Assembly: GCA_049841135.1 (NCBI GenBank)
Contig: JASGHK010000008.1
Coordinates: forward strand, 992,001 to 1,056,000
Direction of reading: 5' to 3'
From: JACRCT01 sp049841135
GTDB lineage: Bacteria > Myxococcota > Myxococcia > Myxococcales > UBA5297
Length of the DNA: 64,000 nucleotides
Below, one piece after another: positions 50,904 through 61,030 of this stretch (positions are counted from its first letter, which is position 1; every line of letters begins with the position of its first letter). A program made the translations under genes and the position numbers. Below the pieces are notes generated by a model. It did no database searches, was not told where the DNA came from, and saw nothing but the letters and a program-made list of their open reading frames with translations.

Positions 50904-51129
50904 GTGGGGTGAGGAGTGGAAGACTGGCGGGCCCGGAGAACCGCACCCACCACAGCCTGGGCCCCTCTCAAAGACCGAGTGGGTTGAAGAGAAAGACTGG
51001 GCGGGCCCGGAGGCCCGCTACCACCGCGGCCTGGGCCCGCTCTCAATAATCGAGTGGGGCGCGGACTGAAGGATTGGGCGGGCCCGGAGGCCCGCAACCA
51101 CCACAGCTTGGGCCTGCCTCAATAATCGA
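50904..51129 (+). repeat. Three tandem 75-bp repeats
   Basis: Units begin at 50904, 50979 and 51054 with GTGGG and end in CTCAA-A-A-CGA; a fourth partial start is at 51130. Each unit carries GGGCGGGCCCGGAGGCCCGC and CCTGGGCCCGC-like palindromic blocks. Units two and three are the closest. They fill nearly all of the 357 bp between the HAD gene and the cyclase gene. No spacers of independent sequence are present, so this is not CRISPR. They may form transcript-end hairpins. Confidence 0.75.
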
Positions 51130-51252
51130 CTGGGGCGAGGAGGAAAGGAATGCGCGGCGAGCGAACCCGAGACGCCGCGCAGCGCCGGGCCGTTGTGGCT
51201 CCCTGGTCTTCGCACTACTCTCGCCCTGCCTCACGAATCAGGAGCCCACCGA

Positions 51253-54200
51253 GTGGCCAAGCCCGGCGACGATCCCTGGGGAGTGCTGCTCCGGCTGAGC
51301 ACCTATGCCCCGGCGCACGCGGTGATGGCCGCCGCCCGCGGCGAGATCCCGGGCCCCGGCCGCAGCACGCTGGACGGCGCGGTCCTGGTCGCCGACCTCT
51401 CCGGCTTCACCGCGCTCTCCGAGCTGCTGGGCCGGATGGGCCGCGACGGCATCGACGAGCTGACCGGCATCCTCAACCAGGTCTTCTCCACCCTGCTCGA
51501 GCGCGCGGTGTTCCCCTGGGGCGGCGCGCTGGTGAAGTACGCCGGAGACGCGCTGCTCTGCTACTTCGAAGGCGAAGACTCGGCCCCGCGCTCGGTCGCC
51601 GCCGGCCTCGCGGCGCAAGCCTCGATGGAGGCGCTCTCCGAAAAGCTCGGCCGCCGGCTCGCGGTGCGCGTCGGCATCGGCGCCGGGCGGTTCGACCTGG
51701 TCACCGTCGGCCGGCTCGGCGAGCGTCTCGACTGCTTCTGCGCCGGCGAGGCTGCGATGCGCGCGCTGGTGGCGGTCGACGACGCGCCGCCGCGCTCGTT
51801 GATCCTCGAGGGCCCGGGCCTGCCGCGCGGCCCCTTCCACGCCGGCAGCGACCTCGCCGAGCGCCTGGCGGGCCACCGGCTCACGCCTCACGCCCGGCCC
51901 AACTCGCTGGCCGGGGTGGAGAGGTTCGACGTCCGGGTGGCCGTCGAGCGCCTGCGCCCCTTCGTCCCGCCCGAGGTCTTCGAGCGCATCGGCGAGAACC
52001 CCAACGCCCCACTGCGCGCCGAGCGCCGCGACGCCTGCGCCGTCTTCTGCGAGGTGGAAGGCTGGGACGGCGACGTCAACGCGCTGGGTGACCACTACCG
52101 CACTGCCTGGGAGTGCGCCCGCCGGCACGGCGGCATGCTCAACAAGAATCGACGCCCTGCCCCGCGGCCCGCGCCTGCTCGCGGCCTTCGGCGTGGCCGG
52201 CGCGAAGGGCGACGACCAGCGCCGGGCCCTGGCCTTCGCCGTCGAGCTGCGCGACCGCCTGCTGGGCCGCGTGCGGGTGGGCCTGGAGGCCGGTCCGCTC
52301 TTCGCGGGCGAGGTCGGCTCGATGCTCAAGCGCGAGTTCACGGTGATGGGCGACACGGTCAACGTCGCCGCCCGCCTCGCCCACGCCGCCGGCCCCGCAC
52401 AGAATCCTGTGCGGCCCCGACCTGTGGAGCCGCGTGGACTCGTTCGTCGGCCGGCCCACCGCGCCGCTGCCGCTCAAGGGCAAGAGCCTGCCGCTGACGC
52501 CCATCGACGTCGCGGCGCCGCGCCGGTTCACCGCGACGCAGATGATCCGCCGGGTCGGCCACCCGCAGCTGTTCGGGCGCGAGGCCGAGCTGGCGCAGAT
52601 CGTCCGCATCAGTGAGCGGGCCATCGCCGGTCAGCTGCAGACCGCGCTGCTCCTGGGCCCGCCGGGCATCGGCAAGAGCGCGCTCGCCGGGGCTGCCGCC
52701 GACCGCTGGATCGACGCGGGCGGCGCGGCCTACTCGCTGCGCTGCGAGTACGGCAAGCGCGACCAGCCCTACCTCGTGGTTCGCGCCCTGGTGGGCACCT
52801 GGCTCTCCCTGAAGCTCGACCCGGTTCCGCCCTTCGCGGAGATCCTCGACGCGCTCGACCGGATCGGCCTGGGCGACCCGGTGCTCGCCGAGCAGATCGC
52901 CTGGCTGCTGGACCCCGGCTCGCCGCGCGGCAACCCGCAGAACGAGGCGATGGTGGCCCGCGCGGTCGCCGAGAGGGTGGTGCGCGCGCTCTCGGCCGCC
53001 GCGCCGGTGCTGCTGGTCATCGAGGACGCCGACCACGCCGACGCCGGCTCGTCGAGCCTCATCCAGTACGCCCGCAGCCTGCCGGGCCCGCTGCGCTGCC
53101 TGATGCTGGTCGTGCGCCGGCAGGGCGGCGAGGTGGAGGAGGCGCGAGGACGCTTCCACCACATCCTCCACGTCGGCCCGCTCGCCCGCGACGCCTCCCG
53201 CGCCCTTTTAGCGCGCTCGCTCTCCACGCCCGGCGTCAGCCCCAACCTCGAAGACGCCGTCGAGGCCCGCGCCCGCGGCAACCCGTTGTTCATCAAGCGC
53301 CTGGCCGGCTGGATGAACTCCCAGGGGATGATCGAGCGGGCGGGCGACCGGTCCTCGCTGACGCCCCAGGCCTCCGAGGAGTCGGCGTTGTCCTTGCCGC
53401 CCGACCTCGAGTCGCTGGTCAACGCCGAGGTCGACCGCCTGCCGGCCGTCCCGCGCGAGGTGCTGCGCACCGTGGCCGTCCTCGGGGGCGAGTTCCCCGG
53501 CGAGCTGGCGATCTCGCTGTGCGCGAGCGCCGGCCTCAACCCCGCCGAGGCCCAGGGCGCGCTCGTCCAGCTCTCGCGGGCCGGGCTGCTCATGGGCACC
53601 GGCGGCGCCGCCCCCAGCTGGCGGTTCACCCGGCTGTCGGACCGCGAGGTGGTCTACGCCGGGCTCCCCGCGGCCGAGCGCAAGGCGCTGCACGCCCGCG
53701 TCGCCGCGGTGCTCGCCGCGCGCAACGTCGGCGACGACCTGCTCGCGCTCCACTACGACCTGGCCGACGACCACCCCAAGGCCGCCCGCTCGTGTCTGGA
53801 GGTGGCGCGGGCGGCGCTGCGGCGCGGCAGCTTCGGCGACGCGCTGCGGCTGTTCAAGGCGGCGGCGCGGCACTTCGCGGCGCTGGGCCAGTCGCGCATC
53901 GAGTGCGCCCTGGGCGAGCTCGAGTGCCTGTCGCGGCTGTCGAGCTACGGCGAGGCGCGCCGGCTGGCGCTGCAGCTGGCCGACGAGCTGCCGGACCCGG
54001 TGGCCCGCCTGCGCGCCCTCACCAGCGCCGCCATGTGCGCCAGCTACCAGGGCGACCTCGTCGCCGCGCGCCAGCTGATGGGCCGGGCCAAGGCCGCCAT
54101 CCCCGCAGACGCGCCGGCGGAGATGCGGGTGGGCCTGCTGCTGATGTGCGCCAGCTACCACGCCGCGGTCGGCTCGCCGCAGGAGGCGCTCGAGGAGCTG

Positions 54201-54875
54201 GCCGAGGCGCGCCCGCTGGCGGCCGAGGACAAGGCCCCGGTGATCGTCGGCCTGCAGGCCGGCCTGCTCGCCGAGACCGGCCGCGCCGCCGAAGCCGTTC
54301 CCCTCGCCGAGGCCGCGCTGCGCTTCGCCGACCAGGGAGCGCACAAGCCCAACCGCGCCTTCACCCGCGTCTCGCTCGCCCGGGCGCTGGAGGCCCAGGG
54401 CGACCGCGAGGCGGCCATCACGCGCTACCGCGAGGCGCAGGCGCTGTACTCGGAGGCGGGCCAGCTCGCCAACGCCTCGAACGCGCGCCTGCACGCCGCG
54501 CAGGTCGAGCTGGAGCTTGGCCGGGCGCAGGCGGCGCTGCCCGAGCTCATCGGCGCCCTCTCCACCTTCCGCCACTTCGCCTCCGGGCAGGACGAGACCG
54601 CCGCGCGCTGTGCCATCGGCCGTGCCCGGCTGCTGTTGGGCGAGCGGGAGGCCGGCATCGCCGAGCTCGAGGACGCCGTGCGGCTCTCCGACAAGACGCG
54701 CGAGCAGCACGCCGCGGTCTGCGGGCGCGCCTGGCTGGCCGAGGCGCTCTGGGCCCAGGACCCGGTGCGCGGCCGCGAGCTCTTGGAGGAGGCCTTCCGC
54801 GTCGGGCGCGAGCGCCAGGCCGCGCTCGAGCTGGCCGAGGCGCGCTCGGTGGCGCGGCGGATCGGCGCGGGCTGA
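51253..54875 (+). CDS. Class III cyclase-domain / AAA ATPase / TPR signalling protein (two frame errors)
   Basis: GTG 51253 with AGGAG ahead starts a product of about 1206 aa once the surplus bases at 52146-52150 and 52402-52406 (GAATC read as GATC) are removed. Two cyclase homology domains come first: AVLVADLSGFTALSELLGRM with KYAGDALLCYFEGE (metal Asp residues present), then a divergent one with CAVFCEVEGWDG and FTVMGDTVNVAARLAHAAG. Next is an AAA_16/STAND-type ATPase: LFGREAELAQIV, LLLGPPGIGKSALAG, VLLVIEDADHAD. The last 500 residues are TPR-like. Cytoplasmic; likely makes cAMP under control of the ATPase/TPR part (inference). Confidence 0.85.
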
Positions 54876-54923
54876 GGCGGCCAGAAATCGCGGACCGCTG
54901 CAACCCGCGGTAACCTCTTGGCC

Positions 54924-55703
54924 ATGCTCACGGCCCGGCCACTCGCGATCTGGGGCTCGCTCTGCGCCCTCGCGGTCCTCACCCCCAACGGAGCGTGGGC
55001 GGCGCCGGTGGTCAAGCTCACGTGCAGCTCGCAGGGCAAGCCGCTGCCGAAGAAGGGCGCGGTGCCGGGCACGCTCGAGTGCGAGCTGTCGGCCAAGAAG
55101 CTCAAGGGCCACCCCAGCCCGCTCAAGGCCGCGATGCGCGTCGTCACCGGCGAGCTCTCGAGCCGGCCCATCGAGGTCGAAGAGGCGATCCAGAAGGACT
55201 CGGCGCTCTTCCGCTTCCAGCTCGAGCCTGGGACCCACTTTCCGGCCTGCGAGCGCTTCGACCTGTCGCTCGAGGTCACCTCCGCCAAGGGCGTGCTCGG
55301 CAAAGCCAAGCTCGCCGTGCCGCAGGACTGCCCGAAGGTCGCGGTCAAGAACGGTCACGCGACGCTGAGCTGCAACTCCTCGGCGCCGGACGGGACGCGC
55401 TACACCTACCCGGGCACCGGCGAGCGCACGCGCCCGCGGCTGGTGCGCGAGCTCAACTGCGCCATCGTGCTCGACAAGGCGCCGGCGGCCGGGACGGTGA
55501 AGGGGACGATGAAGGTGGGGCGGCGCAGCCGCGCCGCTGAGGTCCGCGAGACCGGCAACGGGGGCATCGAGGCCGCGGCGACGTTCTTCCCTGACGACGA
55601 CTTCCCCGGGTGCGAGAGCTTCACCGCCGAGGGCGAGCTGACGGTCGACGGCAAGTCCTTCTGGAAGGGCACCATCCCCATCCCGCAGTCCTGCAAGAAC
55701 TGA
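54924..55703 (+). CDS. Exported Cys-containing protein, unknown
   Basis: 259 aa from ATG 54924, with signal peptide LAIWGSLCALAVLTPNGAWAAP. The mature part seems to be two copies of one beta domain: KLTCSSQGKPLPKK to LAVPQDCP, and ATLSCNSSAPDGTR to IPIPQSCKN. Each copy holds CxS at the start, a mid ACERF/GCESF and a C-terminal xDC/QSC, so disulfides within each copy are likely. Periplasmic or secreted. Lies 48 bp after the cyclase gene. No family known to me. Confidence 0.65.
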   Translation: MLTARPLAIWGSLCALAVLTPNGAWAAPVVKLTCSSQGKPLPKKGAVPGTLECELSAKKLKGHPSPLKAAMRVVTGELSSRPIEVEEAIQKDSALFRFQLEPGTHFPACERFDLSLEVTSAKGVLGKAKLAVPQDCPKVAVKNGHATLSCNSSAPDGTRYTYPGTGERTRPRLVRELNCAIVLDKAPAAGTVKGTMKVGRRSRAAEVRETGNGGIEAAATFFPDDDFPGCESFTAEGELTVDGKSFWKGTIPIPQSCKN

Positions 55704-55726
55704 AGTCGGGGCAGCGGAGGTCCGAC

Positions 55727-56278
55727 ATGGCTCTTCGAATGCGTGTGCTCGCCGTTGCGGGGCTCGTCGCGTGGCTCGGAGCCTGCGCCCACTCGGTTTC
55801 CGGGCCGGCCACGACCGCCTCCGCCGAGCCGGCTTCGCAGTCGGTGACGGTCCAGCAGTCCTGGCCCAAGACGCCCGCCGAGGCCGAGCAGCTCAAGGCC
55901 GGCGGCGCGCACTGGTCCGACTGCCAGATCCGCGTCTACTACAACGAGCTCGTCGAGCAGATCCCCGCGGCCGACGCGGCCCTCAAGGCCGAGGGCAAGA
56001 GCGCCAAGGAGCGGGCGCGGTCCGCCTCGGAGATCCGCCACAACGCGCGGCTGACCTGCCGGGCGATGATGGCCAGCCGCGACGAGGTCGAGAAGCTGCG
56101 CGCACGGGACCTGGAGAAGTACGGCAACCCCGACGGCCCGACCTTCGAGCAGCTGGTCGAGAAGAACCGCGGCAAGGGGATGACGGGCGACGCTCCGTTC
56201 GAGGAGGTCGTCGCCAGCTCCCAGCGCACCGACGAGGCCGTCAACCGCGAGTGCTGGATCGAGAGGAGGAAGCCGTGA
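55727..56278 (+). CDS. Small lipoprotein, unknown
   Basis: 183 aa from ATG 55727. VLAVAGLVAWLGACAHSVSG is a lipoprotein signal with the Cys in LGAC. The mature region is helical (RVYYNELVEQIPAADAALKAE, RSASEIRHNARLTCRAMMASRDEVEKLRARDLEKYG) and ends RECWIERRKP. Twenty-three bases after the previous exported protein, hence probably one transcript. A predicted coil and an otherwise charged tail suggest an envelope-associated assembly part; no known family. Confidence 0.6.
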   Translation: MALRMRVLAVAGLVAWLGACAHSVSGPATTASAEPASQSVTVQQSWPKTPAEAEQLKAGGAHWSDCQIRVYYNELVEQIPAADAALKAEGKSAKERARSASEIRHNARLTCRAMMASRDEVEKLRARDLEKYGNPDGPTFEQLVEKNRGKGMTGDAPFEEVVASSQRTDEAVNRECWIERRKP

Positions 56279-56291
56279 GCGCCTGATCCGC

Positions 56292-56811
56292 TCAGGTGGC
56301 CTGCGGCTGCGCCATCTCCACCAGCTCGTAGCGCGCGAGCTTGGTGATCATGTTGCGCACCGTGCGCAGGTGGATCTTCTCCTCGTCCAAGGCCTTCTGG
56401 AACGTGTCGATGAAGTCCTTCTGCCCAGCCTTCTTCGACAGCTGGATGAGCAGCTCCCAGCTCGCGTTGTCGGTCATCTCCGCGTCGAGCAGGACGGCCA
56501 GGCACTGCGAGGCCTCGCGGCACTCCTCGATGATGTTGCTGAACGCCTGCGACTCGATCTCCACCATGCGCTGCGACGAGGTCTTGCGCTTCACGTTCGA
56601 GCCGCACATTCTCGATGTAGGACTCGAGCTTCTTCTGGTGGTCGAGCTCCTGCGCGCGGAAGGTCTTGAGCTGCGAGAGGTCCTCGTCGAACTCCAGGCT
56701 CTCGAGCTTGCGCAGGATCTTGTCGTACAGGAAGACAGTCTTCTTCTCGAACAGCCAGCGCTCCCCCAGCTTGTCCAGCAACTTGAACCGGTTCATCTTC
56801 AGCTCGGACAT
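56292..56811 (-). CDS. Ferritin-like helical protein (one frame error)
   Basis: A surplus T at 56607-56613 (CATTCTC, expected CATCTC) breaks the frame; corrected, 172 aa run from ATG 56811 (MSELKMNRFKLLDKLGERW). The product is a helical bundle with repeated E...H patterns: FRAQELDHQKKLESYIE, MVEIESQAFSNIIEECREAS, ALDEEKIHLRTVRNMI. The E and ExxH placements fit ferritin-like di-iron proteins, though not all ligands can be fixed. It is convergent with the lipoprotein gene (stop 56278). Function in iron or oxidative stress is inference. Confidence 0.65.
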
Positions 56812-56873
56812 GCCTCCCCCTCCGGCGCGGCGCGCCGCGTCCCGTTCCTCGAACATAGGCGCGCTGCTCCGGC

Positions 56874-57824
56874 TCAGCCCGTCGGAGCCTGGTCCGCACC
56901 CGCCGGGGCAGCCCGCACCAGCAGCGAGGCCCGGCTGACCAACGCTCCGGCGACGACGAGCGCGCAGCCGGCCGCCAGGCCACGGCCCGGCACCACGCCC
57001 AGCCAGGCCGAGGCGAGGCCCAGCGAGAGCACGGGCACGAAGAAGCTCGCCAGCCCGAGCAGCGCGTGGTCCCCCGAGCGCACGCCCTTCTCCCACAGCG
57101 GATAGGCGACGGCCATGGGGCCCACGGCGAGCGCGAAGAGCTCGGCCAGCGAGCGCGCGGTCCACGCTCGAGGCTCCTCGGGGAGCGCCAGCCGCAAGAG
57201 CGCCAGCGCGACCGCGGACGCGAGCAGGAAGAGCGGCACCGCGTCGGCCGCGGGCGCACCGCTCGCGGGTCCCCAGCGGCGCGCGAGGTTCGAGTAGAGC
57301 GCCCAGAGCACACCCGCCACCGCCGCCAGCGCCAGCGGCGCGGCCGACCGCAGCCCCAGCCCTGCGGCCCACGCCGACGCGCCGTCGTCTCCCGCCACCG
57401 CGACGGCCGTTCCTCCGAGCGCGAGCGCACAGCCCAGGGCCAGCACGCCCGGCCGGGCCCGCTGTCCCAAGAGCGGCACCGAGAAGGCCACCATCAGCGG
57501 CGGCCACAGGTAGTTGAGCAGCCCGACGACCAGCGCCGTCGGCCGGTCCGCCGCGAGCCCGATGGCGGCGTACAGGCACGCCATGTAGCCCACGAAGAGC
57601 GCGCCGCACCCGAGGAGGTAGCGCCGCGGCAGCCGCACCGCGGCCCACGGCGCCTGCCCCTTGGCCCATCCCAGGCCGAGCGAGAGCGCGCCGCCCGCGG
57701 CCAGCGCGGCGCAGGCGCCGGTCGTGGCGCCGACCGCCTCCGAGAGCGATCGCGACAGGGCGACGGTGCTGGCCCAGAGCGCCAAGGCAAGGAGCCCTCG
57801 CGCGGTCGCGGCGCGGTTCGCCAT
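56874..57824 (-). CDS. EamA/DMT-family transporter
   Basis: 316 aa with about ten membrane spans in two EamA repeats (ARGLLALALWASTVALSRSL; LALAAVAGVLWALYSNLARRWG). The layout and AVGPMAVAYPLWEKGVRSGD match drug/metabolite exporters, including aromatic amino-acid exporter YddG relatives. The ATG at 57824 overlaps the kinase stop (TGATG), giving coupled translation with the upstream kinase, an unusual pairing. Substrate unknown. Confidence 0.8.
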   Translation of the reverse strand: MANRAATARGLLALALWASTVALSRSLSEAVGATTGACAALAAGGALSLGLGWAKGQAPWAAVRLPRRYLLGCGALFVGYMACLYAAIGLAADRPTALVVGLLNYLWPPLMVAFSVPLLGQRARPGVLALGCALALGGTAVAVAGDDGASAWAAGLGLRSAAPLALAAVAGVLWALYSNLARRWGPASGAPAADAVPLFLLASAVALALLRLALPEEPRAWTARSLAELFALAVGPMAVAYPLWEKGVRSGDHALLGLASFFVPVLSLGLASAWLGVVPGRGLAAGCALVVAGALVSRASLLVRAAPAGADQAPTG

Positions 57825-59144
57825 CACTTGTCTTTGAAGGGCTCGAACTCGCCGGTCGGCTCTTCGCGCTCCTGGGCCGACGGCCGCGACGGGCGGGGCC
57901 GGTGCGCCTCGTCCTCCGGCCCGTCGCTGAAGAGCGAGAAGTCGAAGATGGTCTCCGCCTCGCCGGGCAGCGGCGAAGGCAAGGGCGGCGGCAGCTCCTC
58001 GGCCGGGCCCATCAGGCCGTCCAGCTCCATGGCCGGCAGGAGGTCGCCGCGCCCCAGCCGCTCGATCATCGGCAGGCTCAAGGGCGTCAGCTCCTGCGTC
58101 ACCGGCTCGAAGGTGTCGGTGGCGGCCAGGTCCTCCTCGCCCTCCAGCAGGTCGCCGTCCTTGAGCCTCGCGGGCGGCGTGGGCCCGCGCCCAGGCCGTG
58201 CGCCGCGCGCGCTCCACCGCCAGCTCCGGGGCGAAGGCCACGCTCATGAACTTGCGCAAGAGCGCCGGGCCCGGCTCCGGGCGCAGGGTCCCCAGGAAGC
58301 TGCGCAGGTCGGCCGCCAGCTCCGAGGCCCACTGGTAGCGCTGGACCCGGTCGCGCGAGAGCGCCTTGAGGACGATCCGGTCCAGCTCGGCCGGCACGGC
58401 GGGGTTCGCCTCGCTGGGCGCGGCGATCCGCCCACGGCACAGCGCGTGGACGGTCATGTACTCGTTCTCGGCCTTGAACAGCTGGCGGCCGGTCACCAGC
58501 TCGTAGAGCACCGTCGCCAGGCTGAACAGGTCGCTGCGGCGGTCGACGGCCTGGCCGGTCACCTGCTCGGGGCTCATGTAGCCGAGCTTGCCCTTGAGCA
58601 CGCCCGCCTTGGTCTTGGACGCCTGCCGCGTCACCTTGGCGATGCCGAAGTCGATGAGCTTGACCGTGCCGTCGAAGGTGACGAGGCAGTTCTCGGGCGA
58701 GATGTCGCGGTGCACCAGCCCCAGCGGCTCCCCGGAGACGCCGGTCTTCCGGTGTGCGTAGTCGAGCGCGTCGCACACCTGCGCGGCGACGAAGACCACC
58801 AGCGGGATGGGCATGGGCGAGCCCAACTCGGCGCTGCGCGTCAGCACCGTGCGCAGGTCGGCGCCGCCCACGTACTCCATGGCGATGAAGAAGTCGTCGC
58901 CGATGCGCCCCAGGTCGAAGATCTGGGCGATGTTCGGGTGCGCCAGCTGCGCGGCGATGCGCGCCTCGTTGATGAACATGGCGACGATCTCCGTGTCGGT
59001 CGCCATGTTGGGCAGCATGCGCTTGATGGCCAGGTTGGCGTGCGTCGCTCCGCTCGATGCAGCGCGCCAGATCTCCGACATGCCGCCGCCGTTGAGCTTC
59101 TCGAGCAGCAGGTACTTACCGTAGCGAGTCGGACCGGACGCCAT
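57824..59144 (-). CDS. Ser/Thr kinase, first of three tandem copies (one frame error)
   Basis: GAGCCTC at 58163-58169 has a surplus base (expected GAGCTC); corrected, about 439 aa from ATG 59144 (MASGPTRYGKYLLLEKL). Kinase motifs are complete: LNGGGMSEIWRAA, Lys in LAIKRML, HRDISPENCLV, LIDFGIAKVTRQ, GYMSPEQVTGQ. The 150-residue tail is acidic and Pro-rich, holding SLPMIERLGRGDLLPAMELD and PAEELPPPLPSPLPGEAE, a segment echoed in the other two kinases. No membrane span, so it is cytoplasmic. It is translationally coupled to the EamA transporter gene. Confidence 0.85.
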
Positions 59145-59169
59145 GAGGTGGCGAACAGTAGCAAGCCCG

Positions 59170-59221
59170 AGCCGCAAGCGTTAGCGCGTCGGGCCTCCTT
59201 GCGCCCTGCGCAGTGACCGGG
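59170..59221 (+). repeat. Dispersed REP-like repeat copy
   Basis: Starts GAGCCGCAAGCGTTAGCGCG and ends GCGCAGTGACCGG, the plus-strand orientation of the family. It lies just upstream of the start of the kinase gene at 59144 (minus strand) and faces the opposite copy at 59400-59456. Confidence 0.75.
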
Positions 59222-59425
59222 AGGAGTCGAGCAACGGCGCACCCTGCTCACTGGCCTTGGCTCAGGCCGCGCTGGAAGCCTCTTGCTCGATTTGGACCTC
59301 GTTACGGCGATGCTGCGCGGTGACCGGGAGGAGTCGAGCAGGGACGCGCTCTGCTCATTGGCTCCGGCGCAGGATGCCCGGATGCCTCTTGCTCGATTCG
59401 GACCTCATCACTGCTCAGGGCTGCA
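59214..59425. repeat. Two tandem 106-bp repeats between kinase genes
   Basis: The units begin GTGACCGGGAGGAGTCGAGC at 59214 and 59320 and share the later blocks CTGCTCA-TGGC and GCCTCTTGCTCGATT. They are bracketed by REP-like copies in inverted orientation at 59170-59221 and 59400-59456. The 308-bp gap between the two kinase genes thus consists almost wholly of repeats. Confidence 0.7.
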
Positions 59426-59456
59426 GGAGGCCCGCGCGCTGACGCTTGCGGCTCAC
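59400..59456 (-). repeat. Dispersed REP-like repeat copy overlapping a stop codon
   Basis: On the minus strand this matches the NosL-gene copies over its full 56-57 bp, including the GTGAGCCGC start and the ATGAGGTCC end. The stop codon of the kinase gene (59453-59455) lies inside its first bases, so the repeat begins exactly at the gene end. Confidence 0.8.
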
Positions 59457-60989
59457 CTCTTGTCCGGCTTGCGCACCGGCGCCATCGGCAGCGACCCCGA
59501 CTTGCGCCCCGGCGCCGCGGGGATCGCCCCGGACTTGCGCAGCGGCCCGGCCGGCAGCACCCCCGACTTGCGCACCGGCGCGGCCGGCAGCTCGGGCGCA
59601 GTCGCCGCGCGCCGCTTGACCTCCGCTTCCCTCTGCGCCCGCACCTCCCCCTCCTCCTCCTCCTCGTCCAGCCCCTCCTCCACGAACACCTGCAGCGCGA
59701 CCGTCGGCCGCTCGGGCGACGGCATGGGGGGCGGCAGCTCTTCGGCCGGTTCGAGCAGCTGCTCGGGGACCGACATCTCCGGCAGCCGCGACGGGAGCAG
59801 CGTCGGGCGGTCCTCGAACTCGATGTCGGCCTCGGGGACCTCGTCGTCGTCGTCGGCCACGATGCGTCGGACGTCGGGCTGCATCAGCCCCGTCTCGCGC
59901 GCCGGGGGCGGCAGGGGCTTCTTCTGGGTCCCCGGGCGGTCCATCAGGGTCGGCTGCCTGGCGCGCTCGGCCTCGTGCGCGGGGGTCCCTTCCAGCGGGT
60001 CGCCCACCTTCAGCGGCCGGGCCGCCTCGTGGGCGCTCGCCCACGCCTTTCGCCGCGCCCGCTCGGCCTCCAGCTCGTCGACGAACATCAGCGCCATGTA
60101 CTTGCGCAGCAGCGCCTCGGGCGCCGGCGTGGCCAGGCTGGCCAGGCACGCACGCAGCTCGTTCCCCATCTCCGAGGCCCACTCGAAGCGCACCTCGCGG
60201 TGCTTCTGCAGCGCCTTGAGGATGGTCTTCTCCAGCTGCGGCGGCACCCCCGGGTTGATCTGCCGGGGCGACTCCACCGGCGCCATGCGCACCGCCTCCA
60301 GGATGGCCAGCGGGCTCTCGCGCCAGAAGAGCCTTCGCCCGGTGACCATCTCGTAGAGGACGATGCCGAGGCTGAAGAGGTCCGAGCGGCGGTCGACCGG
60401 GAGGCCGGCGACCTGCTCGGGGCTCATGTAGCTCAGCTTGCCCTTGAGCACGCCGACGCGCGTCTTGTTCGACTGCACCTCGGCCTTGGCGACGCCGAAG
60501 TCGATGAGCTTGACCTCGCCGTCGAAGGTGACGAGGCAGTTGTCGGGGGCCACGTCGCGGTGGACGATCTTCAGCGGCTTGCCGGCGGCGTCGGTCTGGC
60601 GGTGGGCGTGGTCGAGCGCGTCGCAGATCTTGGAGATGACGTAGACCGCCAGCGGGATGGGCATCAGCTGCCGCTGCTCGGCGGCGCGCCTGAAGATGGC
60701 GCGCAGGTCGGTGCCGGGCACGTACTCCATGGCCAGGAAGAAGTCGTCGCCGACGCGGCCCAGGTCGAACACGCGCGCCACGTTGGGGTGCGACAGCTGC
60801 ACCGCGACCCGCGCCTCGTCCAGGAACATCCCCAGGATCTCGGGGTCCTTGGCGTACTGCGGCAGCACCCGCTTGATGGCGACGACCGCCTCGCCGTTCT
60901 GGGGCCGGGCCCGCCAGAATCTCGGACATCCCGCCGGCCTTGATGGGCTCCAGCAGCAGGTACTGTCCGAACGGCTCCGGCTTCCTCAT
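59453..60989 (-). CDS. Ser/Thr kinase, second tandem copy (one frame error)
   Basis: A surplus base in GAATC (60917-60921) lies in the glycine loop: corrected, KAGGMSEIWRARPQ is restored and the protein is about 511 aa from ATG 60989. VAIKRVLPQ, HRDVAPDNCLV, LIDFGVAKAEVQ and SYMSPEQVAGLP show an active kinase. The tail is acidic (DDDDEVPEADIEFED), repeats the LPEMSVPEQLLEPAEELPPP segment of its neighbours, has an E-rich run, and ends with four basic RKSG-type repeats. Cytoplasmic. The stop lies in a REP-like copy. Confidence 0.85.
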
Positions 60990-61030
60990 ACGCGTCGCCC
61001 CGCTCCACCGACCGGCTTGCGGCCGGGAGC

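Noticed and set aside
50904..51129. CRISPR array
   Set aside because: The 75-bp units are alike along their whole length, with no unique spacers, and no cas genes are present in the window.
52141..52410. Programmed frameshifting in the cyclase gene
   Set aside because: The breaks occur at GATC with one surplus base, as in many unrelated genes here, and lack slippery heptamers or downstream structures; a common sequence error explains them better.
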